DNA from: Elusimicrobia bacterium UBA5214
GTDB taxonomy: Bacteria; Elusimicrobiota; UBA5214
Assembly: GCA_002412545.1 (NCBI GenBank)
Contig: DHVG01000002.1
Coordinates: 204,726 to 222,699, forward strand
Direction of reading: 5' to 3'
Length of the DNA: 17,974 nucleotides
Made by a program: the position numbers and the translations under genes. This document shows positions 6,185 to 11,778 of the stretch, piece by piece. Position 1 is the first letter of the stretch. Every line of letters begins with the position of its first letter. The notes beneath the pieces are model-generated. The model worked only from the letters and a program-made list of their open reading frames with translations, was not told the DNA's origin and made no database searches.

Positions 6185-7156
6185 GTGGAAAGTGTAAAGT
6201 TCAAAGCAGGAAAAGAGATAAAACAATTTTTAGGGAAACGGAAAAAAGATGTCTCTAAGACTGATTTTGGTCATTTACTGATTATTGCCGGGTCAAAAGG
6301 AATGAGTGGTGCAGCAGTGCTTAGCGCACGTGCATCTTTACGAGTTGGTATTGGGCTGGTTACGATTGGTTGTCCGGAAAGTATCTATCCGATAATTGCC
6401 GCACAAATGAATGAATTAATGACTTTACCTCTCCCGGAGACCAAAACCGGAAGTATTGGTTTTCTTGCTTTTTCTAAGATTAGTGAATTTATTTCCCGGA
6501 GAAAAGTTTCTGTCCTTGCGGTCGGGCCAGGTTTAACTACCCATCCGGAGACGAGTAAATTAGTGTTTGAACTGTTATCCTTAGAAACGCCGATTGTGCT
6601 TGATGCAGATGGGATAAATGCACTTGCTACAACAATTTCAAATTCCAAATTGCAAATTCCAAATTTGGTCAAATCTACGGCAAAGATAATAATCACGCCC
6701 CATCCGGGTGAATTTGCCCGGTTAATCAATGTAGATAAAGAAAAAATACAAAAAAATCGGGTTTACTATGCAAAAAATTTTGCTCAAGAGAATAAAGTAA
6801 TTTGCGTTCTTAAAGGTTGTCATACAGTAATTACTGATGGGCAAGGAGTTTTCATTAACCCAACCGGTAATCCGGGTATGGCTACTGCAGGTAGTGGCGA
6901 TGTCTTGACCGGTATGATTGCTGGATTGATATCACAAGTCCAAGCAAAGAGCCCCGCCCTTGCGTGCAAAAGCGGGGTAAACTCCGAGCAAAGAGCAAAG
7001 TTGTTAAATGCAGCAAAATTAGGTGTGTATCTCCACGGACTGGCGGGAGATTTAGCGGCAAGAGAAAAAACTGAAATGGGTTTAATTGCTGGGGATATAA
7101 TTGAAAAAATACCGGAAGCGATAAAGGCAGTTAAAGGTGTAAGGTGTAAGGTGTAA
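6185..7156 (+). CDS. nnrD: ADP-dependent (S)-NAD(P)H-hydrate dehydratase
   Basis: NnrD repairs hydrated NADH/NADPH (NAD(P)HX) using ADP. The 323-residue protein holds only the YjeF C-terminal ribokinase-like domain, without the NnrR epimerase domain. Motifs are FGHLLIIAGSKGMSGAAVLSARASLRVGIGLVT (28-60), VLAVGPGLT (110-118), VLDADGINALA (138-148), TPHPGEFARL (171-180) and the catalytic NPGMATAGSGDVLTGMIAGL (229-248), then KLGVYLHGLAGD. The only plausible start is GTG at 6185. Two inserts break up otherwise standard sequence. One is an Asn/Ser/Gln-rich loop (about 149-163) from AAATTCC heptamers. The other is a stretch of about 24 residues (252-275) after GMIAGLISQ, coded by a palindrome-containing repeat. 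Both keep the frame, so the enzyme is probably functional. Confidence 0.93.
   Translation: MESVKFKAGKEIKQFLGKRKKDVSKTDFGHLLIIAGSKGMSGAAVLSARASLRVGIGLVTIGCPESIYPIIAAQMNELMTLPLPETKTGSIGFLAFSKISEFISRRKVSVLAVGPGLTTHPETSKLVFELLSLETPIVLDADGINALATTISNSKLQIPNLVKSTAKIIITPHPGEFARLINVDKEKIQKNRVYYAKNFAQENKVICVLKGCHTVITDGQGVFINPTGNPGMATAGSGDVLTGMIAGLISQVQAKSPALACKSGVNSEQRAKLLNAAKLGVYLHGLAGDLAAREKTEMGLIAGDIIEKIPEAIKAVKGVRCKV
6635..6666 (+). repeat. AAATTCC heptamer run inside nnrD
   Basis: About four heptamer units (AAATTCC with one AAATTGC variant) run in tandem and encode the Asn/Ser/Lys/Gln/Pro segment around residues 151-160. Homologues have a short loop at this place, between the VLDADGINALA and TPHPGE motifs. 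Since 7 bp is not a multiple of 3, frame is kept only at certain copy numbers. Confidence 0.6.
6938..7020 (+). repeat. Heptamer-palindrome-heptamer insert inside nnrD
   Basis: CCCCGC (6952-6957) and GCGGGG (6972-6977) form a 6-bp stem. AGCAAAG heptamers flank it on both sides, two in tandem on the right (about 6987-7001). The block codes for residues about 252-275, interrupting the usual run from GMIAGL to AAKLGVYLHGLAGD. It is the same architecture as the nrdJ insert at 1928-2002, with different heptamer and stem sequences. Confidence 0.65.
7134..7154 (+). repeat. Perfect (AAGGTGT)3 at the nnrD/amidohydrolase junction
   Basis: Three exact tandem copies of the heptamer AAGGTGT encode the last residues of NnrD (VKGVRCKV). 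They supply the T of its TAA stop and place AAGGTG a few bases before the ATG at 7158 as a Shine-Dalgarno. A microsatellite thus serves as coding end and ribosome binding site. Copy-number change would alter both. Confidence 0.8.
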
Positions 7157-7157
7157 A

Positions 7158-8318
7158 ATGGAAGATATAGAAAAAAAGATTATTGAGATACGAAGAAAAA
7201 TACATCAGTATCCGGAATTAGGTAATGAGGAATATAGAACGGCTAAACTAATTGAGCAAACTCTTAAACAATCTGGGATTGTGACCAAACGTTTGAGTAA
7301 AACTGGTGTAGTTGGTCTGCTAAACGGTAAACGAAAAATAACGAACGGTGAACGGTGTATTGCTTTTCGTGCCGATATTGACGCTTTACCACTTGAAGAA
7401 AAAACACATAAACTTTACACTTCCAAAGTTAGAGGGAAGATGCATGCTTGTGGTCATGATGGGAATACGGCGATTGTTTTAGGTGCGGCACTAATTTTAG
7501 CTGAAGGAAAAAATATTTTTTCTGGGAAAGTTAAATTTATTTTCCAACCTAATGAAGAGTCATCTGGTGGTGCGGAGGAATTGATTAAGGCGGGTGTTTT
7601 AGATAATCCTAAAGTTAATGCAATTGTTGGGATTCATGTTAATTCACATTTACCGTCAGGGAAGATTGGTGTTCGCTACGGTGAAATGTTTGCCGCAGTT
7701 GACCGATTTAGTTTAAAAATTATTGGTGAAGGGGGACACGGTGCGGCACCACACGAAGGTAAAGATGCAATTACGATTGCCAGCCAGATTGTCCAAGCAT
7801 TACAAAATATTGTTTCCCGTCAGATTGACCCACTTGAACCGGTAGTAATTACTGTCGGAACAATCAAAGGTGGTGAACGATTTAATATCCTTGCTCAGGA
7901 AGTAGAAATGACCGGGACGGTACGCACTTTGAACGAAAAAATTCATCTACAGATTCCTAAATTAATGAAAAAAACTATTAAAAGTATCTGTTCATCTTGG
8001 GGAGTGAAATATAAATTTAATTATGAAATAATTGGTTACCCATTGACAAATTCTGAAAAATTAGTAGAATTCTGTGAGGAGGTAGCAAAAAAGACGCTTG
8101 GGGAAAAAAATGTCCAAAGAATAGATAAACCCTCAATGGGTGGCGAAGATTTCGCTGAATATGCAAGATATGCGCCAGGTTGTCTTCTTTATTTAGGGAC
8201 GAATAGTGGTAAAGCTACTGCATATACTTGGCATCATCCGAAATTTGACCTTGACGAAAAAGCCCTCTTTGTAGGAGCGAAACTATTAAGTGTAATCGCG
8301 CTAGACTATTTGAGGTGA
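7158..8318 (+). CDS. M20D family metal-dependent amidohydrolase
   Basis: This enzyme probably hydrolyses an N-acyl amino acid or a similar amide; the substrate cannot be told from sequence. In the 386 residues I see IRRKIHQYPELGNEEYRTA (11-29), RADIDALPLEE (71-81), HACGHDGNTA (96-105, metal-binding C98 and H100), QPNEESSGGAEELI (130-143, E133/E134), GIHVNSHLPSGKIGVRYG (158-175), GGHGAAPHEGKDAI in the dimerisation domain, SMGGEDFAEY, and the final metal-binding TWHHPKFDLDEKAL (357-370). Length and motif order match hippurate/IAA-amino acid hydrolases. It starts 1 bp after the nnrD stop, with the AAGGTGT repeat as Shine-Dalgarno. A short heptamer-derived loop (GAACGGT twice) encodes about residues 58-66. 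Confidence 0.9.
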   Translation: MEDIEKKIIEIRRKIHQYPELGNEEYRTAKLIEQTLKQSGIVTKRLSKTGVVGLLNGKRKITNGERCIAFRADIDALPLEEKTHKLYTSKVRGKMHACGHDGNTAIVLGAALILAEGKNIFSGKVKFIFQPNEESSGGAEELIKAGVLDNPKVNAIVGIHVNSHLPSGKIGVRYGEMFAAVDRFSLKIIGEGGHGAAPHEGKDAITIASQIVQALQNIVSRQIDPLEPVVITVGTIKGGERFNILAQEVEMTGTVRTLNEKIHLQIPKLMKKTIKSICSSWGVKYKFNYEIIGYPLTNSEKLVEFCEEVAKKTLGEKNVQRIDKPSMGGEDFAEYARYAPGCLLYLGTNSGKATAYTWHHPKFDLDEKALFVGAKLLSVIALDYLR

Positions 8319-8386
8319 TTACCTCTTGAATATAATTTTTTATTAAGGATGAAGTACTTTTATAAAGGAGAAAAGGAGGTGGGGAG

Positions 8387-8611
8387 ATGTTAAACATTAT
8401 TCTTGGTTTGCTCTTTGCGGCGTTAGGAATAGTTTTTGTGGTAACTTGGTTTAGTGATTTTCTTATTGTTTTAAAAGGAAGTCTCCCGGCTTGCGTTGCC
8501 CTCGGTGGACTTCTCGCTATATTTATTGGTGTTTCAACCGTGAAAGAAAATATCCGAGAAAAACAAGGAAAGAAAGAAGAGGAAACGAAGAAAACTACTG
8601 AAGAAAAATGA
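8387..8611 (+). CDS. Small membrane protein, first of a tandem pair
   Basis: This 74-residue protein has two membrane helices (about 2-21 and 32-50), the second reading ACVALGGLLAIFIGVST. A strongly charged tail follows (KENIREKQGKKEEETKKTTEEK), probably cytoplasmic. It is paralogous to the next gene, sharing the pattern LKG-S/A-L...LGG-I/L-LA-I/V-FIGVST-V/I-KEN-I/L-REK. An AGGAGGTG Shine-Dalgarno 5-6 bp before the ATG is much stronger than those of the neighbours, suggesting high expression. A 5-bp hairpin (GAGGT/ACCTC) overlaps the stop of the preceding gene, with a TATAAT nearby, so a local promoter is possible. I do not recognise the family. Confidence 0.8.
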   Translation: MLNIILGLLFAALGIVFVVTWFSDFLIVLKGSLPACVALGGLLAIFIGVSTVKENIREKQGKKEEETKKTTEEK

Positions 8612-8671
8612 ATGCGGATTGCCGCAAATAAAAATCAGCGGGAATAAGCGTGTAAAAGGAGGTGAAAAAAA

Positions 8672-8914
8672 ATGTTAGCAATGTTTGGTGGAATTGTTGC
8701 AGTGGTCATTGGTATTGTTTTATTGTTTGGTGGTCCTCTTTTCAACCTCCCACTTTATATGTGGGATGATTTTATTGTCTGTCTGAAAGGTGCGCTTTCC
8801 TCAGGACTTGTGCTGGGTGGAATTCTTGCCGTATTTATTGGGGTATCTACAATTAAAGAGAATCTACGCGAGAAAAGCGAAAAAAAAGAAGAAGAAGCAA
8901 AGAAAACTACTTAA
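8672..8914 (+). CDS. Small membrane protein, second of a tandem pair
   Basis: This 80-residue paralogue of the preceding gene has an N-terminal helix (about 1-22), a short loop with NLPLYMWDDFIVCLKG, a second helix (about 44-62, LVLGGILAVFIGVST), and the tail IKENLREKSEKKEEEAKKTT. The Shine-Dalgarno AAGGAGGTGA lies six bases before the ATG and is essentially a full match to the anti-Shine-Dalgarno. The pair arose by duplication, with the C-terminal halves best conserved. The Lys/Glu-rich tail could bind a partner or oligomerise. The function is unknown. Confidence 0.8.
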   Translation: MLAMFGGIVAVVIGIVLLFGGPLFNLPLYMWDDFIVCLKGALSSGLVLGGILAVFIGVSTIKENLREKSEKKEEEAKKTT

Positions 8915-8934
8915 GAGAAGAAGGAGTAAACTAA

Positions 8935-10008
8935 ATAGATTTTCTTGGGTTAAATCAACTTGGTGAAATTGGTTTAGTTGATTATTTATGTCGTCGTTTT
9001 ACTCGGACAGTTCAGAAACTGGGTTTAGATAAAAATATTCCGGTTGGAATTGGTGATGATGCTTTTGTTTGTCGGCTGTCTGGGGATAAATATTTAGTTT
9101 TGAGTAGTGATACTTTAGTTGAAGATGTACATTTCCGGACCAAATGGGTAAATTTTGAGCAACTCGGTTGGAAAACAGGTGCGGTGGTACTTAGTGACTT
9201 TGCGGCGATGGGGAAAGTAACACCGCACTATTTATTAGTGAATTTGGGTTTGCCAAGCAATTTTTCTTTCCTTCAGGTGAAACGATTTTATTCCGGAATA
9301 GAAAAGATAAGTCGCCGCTGGAGAATAGTTATTGCGGGTGGTGATACAGTAAGAGCAAAAAAATTTTTTTCTGCCATTTTTCTTCTTGGTGAAACAGAAA
9401 AAAATAATTTTATCTCTCGTAGAGGAGCAAATCCCGGTGATTTAATCTTTTCTACCGGTCCCTTGGGTGAAGCGGCAGCGGGATTGTCCCTGTTAGAAAG
9501 GAGTAAGAACCACAAGGGTTACACTCAAAAAAATACTTTCTACCAGGAACTGGTCAAAAAACATCTTCTTCCTCAACCGAGAATAAGAGAAGGTAGAATT
9601 TTAGCCGAAAAAAAATTAGCGACGAGTCTAATTGATTGTTCTGACGGATTAGAACGTAGTGTAAGACTTCTTGCTTGCGCAAACAATTTGGAAGCAGAAA
9701 TTTATTTAGAAAAATTACCACTTACAGCGAATTTAAAAAAGTATTTAGATATAATTAGAGGTAGACAATCTTCAAAAGATTTATTGCGGGCATTTAGGCA
9801 ATTAGCACTTTTTGGAGGTGAAGATTACGAATTGATTTTTACCGCAGAAGAAAAAAATTATCAGAAAATTCGCAAATATATTCCTTCCGCATTTACCCTC
9901 GGTAAACTTAGTAAAAAGAAAAAAGTAATTAGCAAAGAGATTAAATTTCTCCATTTTGGTAAAATAGTGAAATTAGAGGGTAAAAGTTACGATGCTTTCC
10001 TTTCTTAG
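8935..10008 (+). CDS. thiL: Thiamine-monophosphate kinase with apparent AUA start
   Basis: ThiL phosphorylates thiamine monophosphate to thiamine diphosphate. The conserved N-terminus LGEIGLVDYLCRRF and the Mg-binding GIGDD (38-42) lie upstream of the first standard start (TTG at 9100), so the gene must begin earlier. In that frame a TAA (8932-8934) is followed directly by ATA (8935-8937), eight bases after GGAG. This gives a 357-residue protein starting MDFLGLNQLGEIG if AUA initiates. Other motifs are SSDTLVEDVHFR (57-68), AGGDTVR, RRGANPGDLIFSTGPLGEAAAGL, SLIDCSDGLERSV and FGGEDYELIFT, all typical. Either AUA is used or the ATG was miscalled or mutated. The last 17 bp overlap tsaE. The stop is TAG. 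Confidence 0.9.
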   Translation: MDFLGLNQLGEIGLVDYLCRRFTRTVQKLGLDKNIPVGIGDDAFVCRLSGDKYLVLSSDTLVEDVHFRTKWVNFEQLGWKTGAVVLSDFAAMGKVTPHYLLVNLGLPSNFSFLQVKRFYSGIEKISRRWRIVIAGGDTVRAKKFFSAIFLLGETEKNNFISRRGANPGDLIFSTGPLGEAAAGLSLLERSKNHKGYTQKNTFYQELVKKHLLPQPRIREGRILAEKKLATSLIDCSDGLERSVRLLACANNLEAEIYLEKLPLTANLKKYLDIIRGRQSSKDLLRAFRQLALFGGEDYELIFTAEEKNYQKIRKYIPSAFTLGKLSKKKKVISKEIKFLHFGKIVKLEGKSYDAFLS

Positions 10009-10510
10009 TGCCAGTCCAAAAGAAACTTACCGTTTAGGATACCGTTTGGGGAAAATAATTGTGCATAATTATTCTTATAAAACTGCAGGTGACGGTTCAG
10101 ATAGTAATAAAATAATTTGTTTAGTCGGGTCTTTAGGAATCGGAAAAACGACTTTTGTCCAGGGTCTTGTTTCGGGACTAAAAGCAATGCCTTCCGCGAC
10201 AAGTCCTAGTTTTAAATTAGTCAATGAATATTTTGGCAAATTGCCGGTATACCATTTTGACCTCTATCGACTTGAGGGAATAAAAGACTTGAGAAATTTA
10301 GGTTATCGGGAATATTTCTATGGACAAGGGGTAACCGTAATTGAATGGGCAGAAAAAATCAAGAATTTTTGGCCTAAAGAATATCTCGCCATATATTTTC
10401 ATCGATTAGGAGAAAAAGAGCGAAAAATAAACTTCATTTCTCAGGGAGGGAAATACAGAAGAATATTAAAAAAATTGGAGGTAATTACTTCTGAAGATTT
10501 TAGCGATTGA
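9992..10510 (+). CDS. tsaE: tRNA t6A threonylcarbamoyltransferase complex ATPase TsaE
   Basis: TsaE is the ATPase that works with TsaB and TsaD in adding threonylcarbamoyl to A37 of ANN-decoding tRNAs. The 172-residue protein has Walker A GSLGIGKTTFVQGL (46-59; Ala is more usual than Ile in this loop). It also has SATSPSFKLVNEY (68-80), YHFDLYRL (87-94) and VIEWAEK (116-122), which are family signatures. GAGGG precedes the ATG, which lies inside the thiL 3' end. The C-terminus overlaps tsaB by 20 bp. The order thiL-tsaE-tsaB-rimI is widely conserved and supports all four calls. Confidence 0.94.
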   Translation: MLSFLSASPKETYRLGYRLGKIIVHNYSYKTAGDGSDSNKIICLVGSLGIGKTTFVQGLVSGLKAMPSATSPSFKLVNEYFGKLPVYHFDLYRLEGIKDLRNLGYREYFYGQGVTVIEWAEKIKNFWPKEYLAIYFHRLGEKERKINFISQGGKYRRILKKLEVITSEDFSD

Positions 10511-11282
10511 AACGAGCAGTAAAATTTGTAGTGCTGCGCTACTTGAAGACGAAGAAATTCGTGCTGAATATAACCTAAACTTAGGTCTACGCCATTCAGA
10601 ATTTCTTTTTCCTTTAATTGAGAATGTTCTCAAAGATAGTGAATGGCAGGTTAGAGATTTGGAAGGAATTGCCGTAGATGAAGGTCCGGGAAGTTTTACC
10701 GGTATCCGTATTGGATTAGCCAGTGCCCGCACCTTAGCTCAACTTTTAAACATTCCGTTAGTTGGAATAGTAAGTCTTGATGTTTTGACTGAGAATATTT
10801 CTCCGAATGATTCTTTAGTTTCTCCGATAATCGATGCTTTAAGTGGTGAAGTGTATACTTCTCTTTATCAATGTAAAAAGAATAAATGGCAAAGGTTAGT
10901 CCCTTATCAAATTTGTGAAATTAATTCTTGGTTAGACAATTTAATTACTTTCAAGAAAAGAATACTTTTTATTGGCGACGCTACTTTAATTTATGATAAA
11001 AAAATAAAAACTAAACTTGGGAATAGTAATACTTCTTTTTGTGATAATCTTTATCCCTTAGCAAGAAATGTTGGACATTTAGGTAGAGAAAAAATATTAC
11101 GGAGAAGAGATAATTATCAATCAGTATTACCTTTATATCTGCGTCCTTCTTATGCCGAGATTCACCCCGCACCATTCAGAAATCCAGCAATTTTTCCAAA
11201 TCAGTCACCTTCACCAAGTAATCTTCCCAATAGTTTCATAATTACTCATAAAAAAGGTAAACTTGGTTATCACCGGAAATAA
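10491..11282 (+). CDS. tsaB: tRNA t6A complex subunit TsaB, apparent CUG start and repeat-derived tail
   Basis: TsaB scaffolds TsaD in t6A synthesis. The family N-terminus (KILAIETSSKICSAALLE) begins right after a CTG at 10491, where homologues have ATG. GGAGG lies nine bases upstream, and an in-frame TAA three codons before rules out an upstream start. From CTG the protein is 263 residues. GLRHSEFLFPLIENVL and the signature DEGPGSFTGIRIGLASARTLAQ follow, then SPIIDALSGEVYTSLY and PLYLRPSYAE near residue 222. A normal TsaB would end there. The remaining 41 residues (Pro/Asn/Ser/Lys-rich) are coded by the left part of a palindromic element (11160-11318). The first standard start, TTG at 10659, would delete the N-terminal ASKHA strands, so it is not credible. 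Confidence 0.9.
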   Translation: MKILAIETSSKICSAALLEDEEIRAEYNLNLGLRHSEFLFPLIENVLKDSEWQVRDLEGIAVDEGPGSFTGIRIGLASARTLAQLLNIPLVGIVSLDVLTENISPNDSLVSPIIDALSGEVYTSLYQCKKNKWQRLVPYQICEINSWLDNLITFKKRILFIGDATLIYDKKIKTKLGNSNTSFCDNLYPLARNVGHLGREKILRRRDNYQSVLPLYLRPSYAEIHPAPFRNPAIFPNQSPSPSNLPNSFIITHKKGKLGYHRK

Positions 11283-11318
11283 CTTAAACTGGCTAATCCT
11301 GAAAGGTGTGGGGTAAAT
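11160..11318. repeat. MITE-like inverted-repeat element at the tsaB 3' end
   Basis: Outer arms 11160-11179 and 11299-11318 are reverse complements at 17 of 20 positions. Weaker complementarity continues inward for about 50 more bases, giving a hairpin of roughly 160 bp. The left arm and centre code for the extra C-terminus of TsaB. The right arm is the non-coding leader of rimI and supplies its GGTGTGGGG Shine-Dalgarno-like stretch. No transposase is present. The word TTATGC flanks both ends, though not exactly adjacent to the left arm. Confidence 0.6.
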
Positions 11319-11319
11319 T

Positions 11320-11778
11320 ATGCAAAAAGTAATAAACGAAAATATTAGTATTCGGCCGCTTACTTTTAACGATTTGAACGAGGTTTTGCAGATTGAGAAT
11401 ACTTCTTTCAAAGACCCTTGGACTAAGGGTATGTTCATTCGGGAAATTGGAAGTAATAATTTTTGTATTTTACGCGAGGAAAATTCAAATCAACTTTTAG
11501 GATATTTCGGCTATTGGCAAATTTTTGAAGAATTCCACATTACCAATCTAGCGGTTGCTTCAGAATATCGCAATCAGGGTATTGGCAGTTTTATTTTAAA
11601 CTATCTTCTTTCCGAAGCAAAAAGAAAAAATTGTCAGAGAATAATCTTGGAAGTACGCTCAACGAATTTGCCGGCACAAAAATTATATTTCAAGTTCGGT
11701 TTTGAAATTGTTGGGAAAAGAAAAAAATATTATTCTGATAGTGAAGATGCCTTAATTCTGGAGAAAAAAATATCGTGA
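11320..11778 (+). CDS. rimI: Ribosomal protein S18-alanine N-acetyltransferase (GNAT)
   Basis: RimI acetylates the N-terminal alanine of ribosomal protein S18 with acetyl-CoA. The 152-residue protein shows IRPLTFNDLNEVLQIENTSFKDPWTKGMF. It then has the acetyl-CoA-binding core FHITNLAVASEYRNQGIGSF (Q/RxxGxG/A type), followed by RIILEVRSTNLPAQKLYFKFGFEIVGKRKKYYSD, a typical RimI sequence with the NxPAQxLYxKxGF motif. Its position after tsaE and tsaB is the standard arrangement and favours RimI over other GNATs. It overlaps the next gene by 4 bp (GTGA). Confidence 0.93.
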   Translation: MQKVINENISIRPLTFNDLNEVLQIENTSFKDPWTKGMFIREIGSNNFCILREENSNQLLGYFGYWQIFEEFHITNLAVASEYRNQGIGSFILNYLLSEAKRKNCQRIILEVRSTNLPAQKLYFKFGFEIVGKRKKYYSDSEDALILEKKIS

